A stretch of DNA of 64,000 bases from Protopterus annectens. Taxonomy: Eukaryota; Chordata; Ceratodontiformes; Protopteridae. Positions 33,360-44,640 of the stretch are shown piece after piece. The notes below the pieces were generated by a model. The model was not told the origin of the DNA. It saw nothing but the letters and a program-made list of their open reading frames with translations, and ran no database searches. Each line of letters opens with the position of its first letter. The first letter of the stretch is position 1. Position numbers and translations under genes: made by a program. The stretch lies in the NCBI RefSeq assembly GCF_019279795.1, contig NC_056729.1, positions 1,869,658,557 to 1,869,722,556 on the forward strand, written 5' to 3'.

Positions 33360-35510
33360 AAGCTCCTTGATTACTGCCCAGAGTTGGGACTTTTACACCC
33401 TGTCATATGCTTCCTCCAAGTCCAGGAATGCCCAGTTTGACTCTTTCCTCATTTCTAACTTCTTCTCAAGTATCTGTCTCACTCCAAACATCAGGTTGGT
33501 TGTGCTGTATCTTAATCTCAATCTGAACTGCTTGTTTTCCACCTTACTTTCTATTACTCTGTGTATTCATTTATCAGTCACCCTCTCCACAACTTTCATA
33601 CTGTGTGATAGGAGTTTGATGCCTCTGTACTGTCCATGGTTATGAATATCCCATTTGCTCTTGAACACTGGCACTAGTATGCTTATTTCCCAGTAATCTG
33701 GGATACATCTTTCTCTCCACACTGCTACTGGAGCTATTTCTCCCCATCTCACCCAACATCTTCATCATCTCTGCTGTAACATCGTCTGAGTCTGGTCCTT
33801 TCCCTGACTTCATTTTCCTTAGTGCTGTTCTTACTTCTATGGTGGGCTCCTCCTCTTCTCTCACTGTAGGCTGTGTCTAGGACAGTACATTTTCTGTGGG
33901 GTTTCTTCATTCAGAAGTTCTTGGAAGTACTCTCTTCATCTGCCTCTGATGTCATATGGACTGGTGAGCAGATGGTGACATCCTCATGAAGAGTCTGACT
34001 GTCTTCTTTATCCTTCTGTCTTTGCCTTGCAATCTAATAGAGTTTCTTTGTGCCATTCAATGTGTCACTTCCCAGAAGTTGGTAGAGTGACTGTGATGCC
34101 TTGTTCTTTGCTATTGCAACTCACCTCTTATTCTCTTTATTAGCCAACCAATATTCTATCCTAGCTTGGTCTATCTTTTTTATCTCCCATTTTTTTCCTG
34201 CACTCCTTTTTTTTTTTTGGTGACTTCTTGGACTTCTGCATTCCACCAGCAGCTTTCATTATGTACCATATTTCCATACCTGGCTCGGCCACATATCAAT
34301 TCTGTAGACATTACACATTCTGTTTTGTGGCACTGCCATTCTTCTTCAATTCTACCTATTTGCTCTTGTTCTTGAGGTGCTGCCCTGAGTAATTCCTTGA
34401 ACTGTTATGCTTTCTCTCTAGTCAACTTCCAGGTCTTCAGAATGATCTCTGTTGACCTTAGAGCCTTCTCTGACCACTGCTTGCAGCTGATTTTGGGCAA
34501 CCAGTGGCTTATGCTGTGGGCTGACTGTTTCATGGCTGGTAACTTTACAATCGCTGATTCTACCCCAGTGTCCTTTCCTTACTAGAAGGAAGTCTTCCTG
34601 ATTTGCATGTTGGCCACTTTTGCACGTGTTCTTGTGACTGTCTCTATTTCTGGGTCTTGTGTTGGTTATGATCAAGCCATTTGCCAGACAGAGGTCTAGA
34701 ATGGCCTCTCCTCCTTTATTCCTATTGCCCCATCCATGTGGACCCAGGCAGTCCTCATATCTAGTTCTGTCTGTCCTGATACATGCATTCAGGTCACCCA
34801 TTATCAACACCAATCCATGTTGCCCTGCCTTATTTAGTAGGCCCTGCAACTGCTGTCTGAATGAACTTTTTTCCTCACTGTCACAACCCTGCTGTGGAGC
34901 ATAGGCTGAGATACTGCCCTATCATTAAGCTGGAGTCTGTCATGAATCTGTCACTAATTCTGATGACATACTTCACTGTCTTCTGACGCTTCACCCTCAC
35001 CATGATTCCCACACCATTTCTAGCCTGTCCTCCTCCTACATAGAAGACTCTGGATTCCAAGCCATGTGGCTTTGCTGCACTGCACTGCCCTTCCACCTTG
35101 TCTCTTGGATACACAGGATATCCAGCCTCCTCACAGGTTCATAGGTTATAGGTTCATAGGTTAGTACTAGGCTAACTGCCCTTGTTGGCCATTTTAAGCC
35201 TAGCCAATTACCCCAACTGAGAATCAAACCCTGCACCATGTGTTTGTAAGGCAAACACCTTAACCATTATAGCAAACTCCCATCACCATCATGTCATTCA
35301 CTTCCAAGCCTCCTGTCAGCGATCCTACATTGAGTGTAGTAATTCTTAGTTCATGTTTGGCAGGCTGCTTGGTATTACTTCTAGCTTTTGCTAAACAGAG
35401 GCATCCCAAGTAACTTAAGCTGGGCTGATGGATATCAGCTGGCAATAGCTTATTGAGCCAAGGAAGTTGGGCTTTACGGCAGATACACACTGGCCAATAG
35501 GGGCACATAT
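33360..35510 (-). mobile_element. Second RTE LINE, 5' half (endonuclease and RT start)
   Basis: Minus-strand reading in order: ELRITTLNVGSLTGGLEVND (35360-35290), a SINE interruption, LDILCIQETRWKGSAVQQS (35120-35060), GLVLIMGDLNACIRTDRTRY (34810-34750), RTALRKMKSGKGPDSDDVTA (33830-33775) and AFLDLEEAYDRV (near 33440-33405). These are the APE endonuclease and the start of the RTE reverse transcriptase. Frames are broken repeatedly. The next domain appears at 29.48 kb, on the other side of the LTR-like fossil. The two parts overlap slightly (both encode a LWAV-like stretch), so duplication at the insertion site or two copies are both possible. Confidence 0.8.
35135..35280 (-). mobile_element. 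tRNA-derived SINE with CR1-type tail, copy S3
   Basis: Minus-strand features are as in S2: box B region GGGTTTGATTCTC, body GGCTAGGCTTAAAATGGCC, tail GCCTAGTACTAACCTATGAA. It interrupts the endonuclease of the second RTE LINE between GSLTGGLEVNDMM and RRLDILCIQET, so it is younger than that LINE. Confidence 0.9.
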
Positions 35511-35542
35511 GCCCCCCACCAGTAGCATGGGTCTGTGGTGTC

Positions 35543-35628
35543 GGTCAGAGTGGCTGCTCAACCCAGTTATCACCAGCAAATACAAGGTCAGAGTGGCTGC
35601 TCAACCCAGTTATCACCAGCAAATACAC
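35543..35628. repeat. 43-bp tandem duplication
   Basis: GGTCAGAGTGGCTGCTCAAC begins at 35543 and 35586. It lies in what may be the 5' UTR of the second RTE LINE. Confidence 0.85.
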
Positions 35629-35969
35629 ATGCCCATTTGGCAGCCTTAGACAGCATGACCAGATCACCTAGAGACATATTTTACACCATTGAGTGGCTAG
35701 CCCTGCTGCAGTGCACAGTCTGTGATCCAAGTTCTCCTATCTTGAGGATACTGTGCACCACAGCTGATGCCCAAAATGGTAGGTCTGTAAAAGTCTTCCT
35801 CCTACAGGGCACCATCTAGAGTCTACACTGCTGTCCATAGCTCCATTCTTAGGTGAGTTTGAGATATAAACACTCAGCATGTTTTTCAGAGGTTGGAGGA
35901 ATTGTATGTCTCTTTATTCTCAGACTGACTGCATAGTTGTTTTTATATTATGTGCTCTTAAGACTGTGC
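35629..35969. other. No gene recognised; possible 5' UTR of the RTE LINE
   Basis: No motif. It may belong to the minus-strand RTE 5' region, whose boundary I cannot place. Confidence 0.3.
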
Positions 35970-36215
35970 TATTTGGACATGAGGAGAACATGCAAACTCC
36001 AGACAAGCATTGGTCGGTGGTCAGGATCAAACCCTGTACCTTTTGCATGTGAGGTGAAGACCTTATAGGTTCATAGACTAGTAGTAAGCTAACTGTCCTT
36101 GCAAGCCATTTTAAGCTTAGCCAATTATCCCTTGTGAGACTCAAACCCTGCACCTTGTGTTTGTAAGGCAAACATCTTAACCATTAGACCACCCACCTTA
36201 ACCATTATACAAACA
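35970..36215 (-). mobile_element. V-SINE-like fragment split by SINE copy S4
   Basis: GAACATGCAAACTCCAGACA (about 35985), followed by GGATCAAACCCTGTACC and GTGAGGTGAAGACCTTA, matches the tRNA-derived half of a vertebrate SINE (as I remember it, CATGCAAACTCCACACAG ... GGGTTCGAACC). The missing end (CCACCTTAACCATTATAC) lies beyond S4 at about 36198. Confidence 0.55.
36067..36197 (-). mobile_element. tRNA-derived SINE with CR1-type tail, copy S4
   Basis: Minus-strand head GGTCTAATGGTTAAG, box B GGGTTTGAGTCTC, tail GCTTACTACTAGTCTATGAA. It is inserted in a V-SINE-like copy, with ACCTTA present on both sides as a possible target duplication. Confidence 0.85.
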
Positions 36216-36615
36216 AACTTTATTGTTATAAATATAAACATACAACCAACACAGTTTTATGAGTACATCATATAAAAGCAACAAATATTCAGTCATCCAG
36301 AGCATTAGGGGATAAATAGTGATAAGAATTAAATCTGATTAAATGAGACATAAAAAAAAAAATATTTCAATAATCATTCCAGTCTTTCTTGGCATATTTC
36401 TTATAAATTAGATCACTGCTTGTAACAACAGTATATTTTTTGAGTCCAGTCTTCTGAGAAATCTTTTCAATATGTAAAGAAAAAAGCTATAAAGGGTTTT
36501 GCAATTCAAAGATAAAAATATGGGGGCAAGAACGAAGCTCACCAAGTAATTTAAGAAATGGCATTTTTTTTCTATCAAGTACTGGTGCTCTGAGGAGCTG
36601 TGCAGTCTGTTCTAT
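36216..36615. other. No gene recognised
   Basis: AT-rich sequence starting CAAACTTTATTG, which could be the inverted A-rich end of an unidentified retroelement. Confidence 0.3.
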
Positions 36616-36755
36616 AATCCATAGGCTAGAACTAAGCTAACTGCCCTCGTGGCCATTTTAAGAAGAGCCAATTATCCAACTTGAGAATCAAACACTGCAC
36701 CTTGCGGTTGTAAGGTAAACATTGTAACCATTATGCTAACCCCCAGTTCTATTGC
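36616..36755 (-). mobile_element. tRNA-derived SINE with CR1-type tail, copy S5 (diverged)
   Basis: It has the same layout as S1-S4 with more changes: minus-strand GTTTGATTCTCAAGTTGG around box B, AAAATGGCC in the body and GTTAGCTTAGTTCTAGCC in the tail. It is the oldest-looking copy of this family in the window. Confidence 0.75.
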
Positions 36756-37302
36756 AATGTAGTCAGAAGGCTAGACAGCACCTTGCAATACACAAATGGA
36801 CTGCATTAGTTTATTCAAATCACCAACACTCGTCTGTCATTTCTTCATTCCCTGGATTTTGACCAAGCTAGGGAATGCTATCAGAATATAGTAGTTATAT
36901 TACTGTATAAATAGGAGAAGGAATGGCATTAATCCATATTATCCATAATAAGGTTATTATGCATTCCAAGTCTCTTGTAGAAAAACACCTGAGCTAACAT
37001 CCCTTCTCATTTAAACTTTAATTCCACGAGTGTATCTACTACCTCTGCCTATGTACCCTGGTAAACAGATTTTAATATGCACATGGTGCTCACCATTACT
37101 GTGCTATTGCATTTGTTACCCTAAATCTGACTAAACAACTTAGTATAGAGTGACACCGTGACACCGTGTGGCATCTGTTTGAAACAGTATCTGACTGCTA
37201 GTGTTACAGCATAAGGACTTCAGCCAGCCAGCTTTGTATCTACACAAAGGATTTAACTTTATTGTTTCCACTATGCCAATGTGCAGTCTAATAAGTGTCA
37301 TC
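36756..37302. other. No gene or repeat recognised
   Basis: Unique-looking sequence. A 9-bp direct duplication (GTGACACC) sits near 37151. Confidence 0.4.
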
Positions 37303-37430
37303 TTTCATAGGTTAGTACTAGGCTAAGTGCTCTTGTGGGCCATTTTAAGCTTAGCCAATTACCCCATGCCAAAATCAAACCCTGCACCTTGTGTTTGTAA
37401 GGAGACACCTTAACCATTATGCCAATCTCC
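37303..37430 (-). mobile_element. tRNA-derived SINE with CR1-type tail, copy S6
   Basis: Minus-strand head GGCATAATGGTTAAGGTG, box B GGGTTTGATTTTG, body TTGGCTAAGCTTAAAATGGC and tail GCCTAGTACTAACCTATGAA. It is slightly shortened in the anticodon region. Confidence 0.85.
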
Positions 37431-37989
37431 TACCTCAGATGTATGAGAACAATGACCTCCCATCAATTCTAATCCAATAATAGTTGCACACATTTTGTTA
37501 ACGAGACTAGTATTTGTGATTTTGATTTTTCTTTTTCTAAGTAATGCTCTGAACCTCCTGAATCTCAGATTTTGATTGTCATCAGAGTGGCATGAGCAAT
37601 TGATTGTGTTTAGGTACATAATCTCAATTTCAAGGAGCAGCTATAACAGATGACTTCTAATTCTTGTTCTTAAATATTGTCTACTGATTGCTGCCATGGG
37701 AGCAGTAATGTAGACTGGGAGATTACTAACTCACCTTTCAGCCGGTATCTTTTCCCGTAAGTCATATTACTTTGATTGGTTTAACATTCTGTTCTAATAT
37801 TCTTGGTTAATAGTTCTACGCCCAAATAATTACAGTCTGATACTGTTATAAAAGGAAAAGAGTTGGCTAAAAAAGGTTATCGGCACAGATGTGACTGAAA
37901 GGAAGAATAACGGATCTGCTCATATTCAGAGAAAAACATGGCAAGAGACAAGCCCATGCATTCAGAAAGCATCATCTGCAGTGCTAACT
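37431..37989. other. No gene or repeat recognised
   Basis: Unique-looking sequence next to the satellite array. Confidence 0.4.
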
Positions 37990-39200
37990 GGACAGTACAG
38001 TACTGACTGATAGTACAGTGGTGATAATCTGCAATTCAGAGACATGATTAAAGGTGCACTGATGTACAGTCGTGATAATCTGCAATTCAGAGACATGATA
38101 AAGGTGCACTGATAATACAGTGGTGATAATGGATTAAAGGTGCACTGATATACAGTGGTGATAATCTGCAATTCAGAGACATGATTAAAGGTGCAATGAT
38201 AATACAGTGGTGATAATCTGCAATTCAAAGACATGATAAAGGTGCAATGATAATACAGTGGTGATAATCGGCAAGTCAGACACAGGATTAAAGGTGCACT
38301 GATATACAGTGGTGATAATCTGCAATTCAGAGACATGATTAAAGGTGCACTGATGTACAGTGGTGATAATCTGCAATTCAGAGACATGATTAAAGGTGCT
38401 CTGATGTACAGTGGTGATAATCTGCAATTCAGAGACATGATTAAAGGTGCACTGATGTACAGTCGTGATAATCTGCAATTCAGAGACATGATAAAGGTGC
38501 AATGATAATACAGTGGTGATAATCGGCAAGTCAGACACAGGATTAAAGGTGCATTGATATACAGTGGTGATAATCTGCAATTCAGAGACATGATAAAGGT
38601 GCAGTGATATACAGTGCTGATAATCGGCAAATCAGAGACAGGATTAAAGTTGCACTGATATACAGTGGTGATAATCTGCAATTCAGAGACATGATTAAAG
38701 GTGCACTGATGTACAGTTGTGATAATCTGCAATTCAGAGACATGATAAAGGTGCAATGATAATACAGTGGTGATAATCGGCAAGTCAGACACAGGATTAA
38801 AGGTGCACTGATATACAGTGGTGATAATCTGCAATTCAGAGACATGATAAAGGTGCAGTGATATACAGTACTGATAATCTGCAAGTCAGAGACAGGATTA
38901 AAGTTGCACTGATATACAGTGGTGATAATCTGCAATTCAGAGACATGATTAAAGGTGCACTGATATACAGTGGTGATAATCTGCAATTCAGAGACATGAT
39001 TAAAGGTGCACTGATATACAGTGGTGATAATCTGCAATTCAGAGGCATGATAAAGGTGCAGTGATATACAGTGCAAGTCAGAGACAGGATTAAAGTTGCA
39101 CTGATATACAGTGGTGATAATCTGCAATTCAGAGACATGATTAAAGGTGCACTGATATACAGTGGTGATAATTGGCAATTCAGAGACATGATTAATAGTG
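37990..39200. repeat. 51-bp satellite array, roughly 24 units
   Basis: The unit runs from GTGCACTGATATACAGTGG through GATAATCTGCAATTCAGAG to ACATGATTAAAG, 51 bp. Some units lose a base (ATGATAAAGG) and others belong to a second type with CGGCAAGTCAGACACAGGAT. The two types alternate in longer blocks, so there is a higher-order period. Because 51 is divisible by three, stop-free frames of up to 290 codons appear on the minus strand and 155 on the plus strand. These are period effects. No sign of a gene. Confidence 0.9.
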
Positions 39201-39346
39201 TGCAGAGAAAAAGTGCATTAGCAGCTCATTATTATGTTTCTGAATTAAACACCAGTGCTGGTAGACTTAACTGCACCAGAATTTCCCATGCAAACTCATG
39301 CAACACAATTGCACAAACCCCTTCAAATATGTCCAGGTGCGTGCAT

Positions 39347-39447
<101 letters not shown>

Positions 39448-39648
39448 AGTTCTTCACATATTCACACAGACATCAGACAGCCACAAACATGCCTGTGCAA
39501 ACATTTCTCTCATACACACACATGCACACACATACTGACATCCACAAACACAAACACTCATGGATGTTTTTTGCAGTCCACACCTGTAGGGCCCCTAACA
39601 ACTCCAGTTCTTCATATGAAGTGTACAAAGAGTGCAGTACTGTTATTC

Positions 39649-39772
39649 TCTGAAACATTCAACCATGCTATTCAGGGGTCAGCAATACTTTTAACAGGAA
39701 TGGTACATGGTCTGAAACATTCAACCATGCTATTCAGGGGTCAGCAATACTTTTAACAGGAATGGTACATGG
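39649..39772. repeat. 62-bp tandem duplication
   Basis: TCTGAAACATTCAACCATGC starts at 39649 and 39711. The two copies are nearly identical, so the event is recent. Confidence 0.9.
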
Positions 39773-40045
39773 CTAACTGGCATTAGCCAGTCCTGTAGAC
39801 TGTTGTATTTGCATGTGGCTTCACCAGCAAGACAATTGTCTGGAGTAAAGACCGATTTCTTCATACCACTGTATTCAGTTGTCCGTTAATGTCTCAGGCA
39901 TAAAACATTGTGAAAACCAGTAGTCATCAGGTTAGCACAGCTCATTATGCCTGAATCCCTGGGGAGAAGTGCTGCACAGAGTTTATCGTTATATAAATAG
40001 AGATTTCTGGACAGGTTCACCAAGCAAAGAATCATTGGTAAATGA

Positions 40046-40290
40046 TGTTGTTGTTGTTGTGTCTTTCGGCTTTTCCCGGTTAGGGATCACCACAGCGGAA
40101 CTCCGGTCCGCTAATGACTGCAGTAGATTTTTACGTGCCAAGTTGCCGGCCCTGACGCACAACCTTCAATGAAGGTACGCCCATTCACGCATGTCTACAT
40201 GCAGAAGACGCTCTAGCTTAGAATCAAACAGGACACCGTCTTACTGTGAGGCGACAACGCTACCGCAGCACCACCACCGTGGTACTAATC
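40046..40290 (-). mobile_element. tRNA-derived SINE, V-SINE-like, full length
   Basis: The minus strand starts with a tRNA-like head (GCGGTAGCGTTGTCGCCTCA, then TTTGATTCTAAG as a worn B-box). It passes through a body with CCTTCATTGAAGG and CCGCTGTGGTGATCCC, and ends in an (ACA)n tail (plus strand TTGTTGTTGTTG at 40046). ATCATTGGTAAATGATG before it and ATCATCGGTAAATGATG after it form a 17-bp target-site duplication with one mismatch. The body wording (TCTTTCGGCTTTTCCCGGTT) is, from memory, common in fish and other vertebrate genomes. Confidence 0.75.
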
Positions 40291-40375
40291 ATCGGTAAAT
40301 GATGATGAGACTAAATTATGTTAAATTGGAACTGGGATTCACACAGGGTTCAGAGCATTGATAAAAAGACAGCTA

Positions 40376-40575
40376 ATACATCTGCAACAAGCACAGATAG
40401 TAAGCTGGATAACAGACAACGATGATGGATGACCCTGAATATCTAATCAGAGCCTAATTAGGCCCAGCCCCCCCCATACATCTGCAACAAGCACAGATAG
40501 TAAGCTGGATAACAGACAACGGTGATGGATGACCCTGAATATCTAATCAGAGCCTAATTAGGCCCAGCCTCCCCA
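40376..40575. repeat. 100-bp tandem duplication
   Basis: ATACATCTGCAACAAGCACA starts at 40376 and 40476. The copies differ at a handful of positions. Confidence 0.9.
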
Positions 40576-42200
40576 TACCTGCACTTTAAGAGATTGTGCT
40601 GTTTCTTGGTGGTGATTTAAGTGGTAATTTTGTTCTAAATGTTGAAATAGTATATCTGCATAAATGTTTGATTCCAGCTGAATTATAGAAATGGGGCAAT
40701 AATTGTTAGGTTGTAGCTTATATTTTCTTGGCTCTGGGAACAATGCAGCTTTAGTTAAACTGGAATAGATTGGAAAATAAGGTTTTCAACTTCCAAAAAG
40801 AGGTTTATTACAGTTCACAGGGGGTTGTCATAACAGGTATGGCATTTACCTCACAGACACAAGGTAGAGGCTTAGTTCTCACCTTTGAAAGGAAATTGGA
40901 TAGGCTTAAAATTGCCTATAAGGAAAGCTGGCCCATGAATCCACATATGACTTCAACAAAGTCGTATGGTCTTCATGAAGACATGCTATCAGTTGTTAAT
41001 ATAACAAAATTAATATGGGTAGCATTTGCCTATCATTCGGGCTAACACTATTCAAACTAAGATCTTTAAGAAATGTTGTAATAGGTTCCAAATGAGGATA
41101 GCTATATTCTGTAGCTGTGATTTAATTAAAGTGCAATCCATCACACGTTACTAGTGTAATCCTTTAGCCACTGATATATTTGCCTCTTTCTGGATACCTT
41201 CTTGTAAGAAATTATTATTCTACCTTTTCTAAACGTGTTCAGACAAAAGACTGTCCTCTGCTTAGTCACCCTGAAAAATAATGGTATTTGTACATTTTTG
41301 TTTAGATGTTAATTCTATATTCTTTATCTCATTCCTTAGACAGCTGTATTAACTTTTTAGATTGACTATTATTTTTTTTTAATCCTTATTACCATTTCTT
41401 TGTTGAGTTTTCTTTTAATGTATTTCCAGTTTGCAAAAATTCTAACTTCCTCTGGACAAACTCTTCCCAAAAAACAGTTAACTGGTGTACTATTTTTTAC
41501 ATTTAAGAATTAAAAGATCCAATTTCCTTGTTTTTAACCCTTTTACTGTTTTATGCCACCTGATGTCTGGAAGGGGGGAGATTTCCATGCTAAAATCAAT
41601 AATCATGAATCTCGTGATTGAGAAACCAACCATAAATCTAATCTACTAGCTCTAATCTTATAATATCTAGTGGTAAGATATAATGTTCTATAGTTATCAA
41701 ACAGATCAAATTCTTCCAACCCCCAAATACATTCTTCATGATTTGGTAATCTAATTGTCTCTACTGGCAGCCTGTCAATCCATGTATCCATGACATTATT
41801 AAAGTCTCCTCCCACTGACAACTGATATTAACTGACACTGACATCTCGGTATCCTGAATAAATGATCTAATAAAATGTTAGTACTGTCTGTACTAAGTTA
41901 ATAAAAAAAATCCCATCTTTATCAAACAATGACTTCAGTTTTATCTAGTAAATGGATCTTCATATTAAAGTACCACTCTTTTTTGTAGATTTTCAACAGC
42001 CAGCTAGACAAAACCATTTAATTTACTTAAAACCCAACCCACCTATGTCTTTTTCTAAACCTTGTTTCATGTAGAAATAATATTTTAGAATAGAATTATA
42101 TTGATTAGCTGATGTAGTACTATTGTGGCCTTAATGTGTGTGAATGAATATACTTTTAATGTTGCAAGATAGACATCCAATTCCAATTAAATGTTTATCA
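40576..42200 (-). mobile_element. Tx1/L1-like LINE remnant, endonuclease to RT start
   Basis: Minus-strand order: LHETRFRKRHRW-like near 42075 (endonuclease start), GGDFNNVMDTWIDRLPVETI (41820-41760), DNYRTLYLTTRYYK and SRLDLWLVSQS (to 41615), then far downstream NNYCPISIIQLESNIYADIL (40705-40645), the RT motif Y-R-P-I-S-L. This is the L1/Tx1 wording for APE endonuclease and RT fingers. The stretch between (40770-41600) is decayed. The 3' end is lost at the 100-bp duplication. Confidence 0.6.
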
Positions 42201-43257
42201 TCATTTGTATTTATCATTGTTACATTTTATGTTACGTGGCAACCAAATTATTTTTATCACACAAAGAAACTGGAGATGTGTGAATCATCCAAATTAACTT
42301 GCGCAAAAGACTTACTGAATAAGAAACATAACACTACTTTTACTGTATTCCCTTCACCAAGCAGTCAACAAAGGCAAATTGGCCATTGAACTCTGATCTT
42401 ATTGGCTAAGAATTAAAATAACCCACCATTACTTTTTGTAGACAGCCTATATAATGTCAGCGAAACACAAAACAGAAAGAAAAACAAATAGACAATTAGG
42501 GCTATTTAATATTCAAACTTAATGATCAACACTGTTTATATCAAAATGATCTGAATGGCACCTTACTATAACTAAAATATGAATATTTATATGTAATATT
42601 ATATAAACATATAGTGTTTGAAATAATTTCCCAGTATGGCATACTGCTTACCGAACAGAGACTATAAATCATGCAGTATATCACGCATCTCTATATGTGC
42701 AGAGCAGTGCAGAAGAAAAGAACCCATTACCAAAGCCATGCATTACTGACATCAAAATATGTTTACTAAAATAAATATCTTTACCTGTAGTCACGACTGC
42801 AGGGGCTGCTGTTAATTAAACAAATAAGGTTCACATTAGTGCTGATTGCTGATTGTTCATCATCTCTAGAAATGCAAGGTGACTAACATTGCATTAGCAT
42901 AACAACAGTATGTAACAGTGAACCATATACAATGTTAGGGCACAAAGCCAGCGTAAGAGGATTGTGGACATCAATAGCAACTGTGATTAAATGTAGAAAC
43001 TTATTAAACTCCAGTGACTTCAAAATCAACCTTACTGCCTATTTCTTTTACCGTAATAATTGTTAGACTGGATCACAGTCAGGAACTAAGCTAAAAATTC
43101 AGTCAATGTCTGGACCATGTTGTCCTGGAAGTTGTGTATCTGCACAAAACCACAATATTCACGGTCATTAATTAAGTTTTAAATTCAGTTAATGTCTGAA
43201 ACATGAAATGCTGGAAGCTGTGTTATCTAGCACACTATATGGAGTAAACCCTCCCTT

Positions 43258-43260
<3 letters not shown>
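42201..43260. other. No gene recognised apart from a possible microexon
   Basis: Unique-looking AT-rich sequence. See the separate entry for 42785-42808. Confidence 0.35.
42785..42808 (-). other. Possible 24-nt microexon
   Basis: On the minus strand TTTGTTTAATTAACAG is followed by CAGCCCCTGCAGTCGTGACTACAG (given as two parts: CAGCCCCTGCAG and TCGTGACTACAG), then the donor GTAAAGA. The length is a multiple of three, and in one frame it encodes APAVVTT. It lies on the same strand as the apple-domain exon 16 kb away. A chance match to splice signals is quite possible. Confidence 0.2.

Positions 43261-43352
<92 letters not shown>
43261..43352. repeat. (CA)n microsatellite
   Basis: About 90 bp of pure CA. 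Confidence 0.97.
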
Positions 43353-43353
<1 letters not shown>

Positions 43354-44640
43354 CAAACGTATAGTTATATGCCTTCGTGTACTAGTCAAAGGTCACTGTA
43401 AATTAAACAAAACACAAAAATACAGCACATAGATTGATTGGTAAACTATGTTAGAACTGCATGTCGGACTAATTTAGTATAAATCATAAAACACTAATGT
43501 TAAAACTCAGTGTTTGCAGGGATGCCCAAGGAACAAGATAAGGAATCACTACTCACCCTGCTCTCAAGTAAAATGCTGTCTTATTTAGATTCTTCCTGTA
43601 AAACAGGGTAATTTGCAGTCTACAAATGAGGTCTGGCAACAAACAAAATTGTTCCAGGACATCCTCGAGAGGGGTTAGATTGATATATTAGTGGGAATAT
43701 GTGCATTGGGGAGAGGAAAGGGTTAAAGGGAGGGAGGGATGATTAGGAGGAAATGAGGTAAGGGTGGGGAGGGGCTTAAGGAGTTTAGACAAGTGTAGCT
43801 GGGTAAGTAAGCACATTTTGGCATGAACTTGCTAAGGCCAGTGTACGTCCGAGATGACCTGCGGGTGTTCCTGAAAGGCAGTGGGCCTCAGGATCCAGGC
43901 TGGTGACAGGTGGTTTGTATATGGAACACAGTATAAGTAAGTAGGAATAATATCTAGAGTATATTTACATACATTTAGGCTGTTTAGGTCTCAGGTGTCA
44001 GGGGGAGTATTCTTTAGGGAAGATATGCATAATTCTATTAAGGGCAGAAAGAAAAAGCGCTAGGTATGGAGGATGTAGGCTTAATGTAATTGGAAACTGG
44101 ATCAGTACAGGTGCTTCAGTTTCGGTTGGAAATAGTGGGAGATTCCTGTAGATTCGAATTTATAAAAAGGGAGATCTTAAACAAGAATTATGCTGCAAAG
44201 GAGAGAATTCTGCACATGATTGTGAGTATTAAAGAAGTGTACAGCATCTAAAACCCTAGATACGCCAACAATATATGTACAACTTGGAAGTAGTAAATAG
44301 TTTACAAATAATTTGTGTGTAGACGGTTATACAGAGAATGTGAATTGTTTACTTAGTTGCACCACATGTACAATGTTTACATTGAATAGACTCTTAGGAC
44401 GCCAAACACAAGAGTATTATAACACTTGTCATGCATTAAGAGAACAGCTGCTAATAATTCCTTAGCAAAGCGTGTGCTTGAAGTGGCCGAGAATCATCTA
44501 TTTATGTTATGGTGATGCAGTTGATTTTAACATCACCAACAAGAAGTGATATTTCAGTGTTATAGAATATAAAGAATCTAAGTGGATTACATTAACGAGT
44601 ATTGCAAATTCTCCAGAACTGAAATAATATTAAATAATAT
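43353..44640. other. No gene or repeat recognised
   Basis: Unique-looking sequence, with a G-rich plus strand from 43.68 to 44.15 kb. Confidence 0.4.

Noticed and set aside
32920-33370. Cys/Val- and His/Thr-rich proteins over TG/CA repeats (also at 39.3, 43.2 and 63.6 kb)
   Set aside because: Translations of dinucleotide repeats.
37962-39178. Long open frames of 198-290 codons
   Set aside because: They are produced by a 51-bp satellite without in-frame stops; the peptide is a 17-residue repeat and both strands are open.
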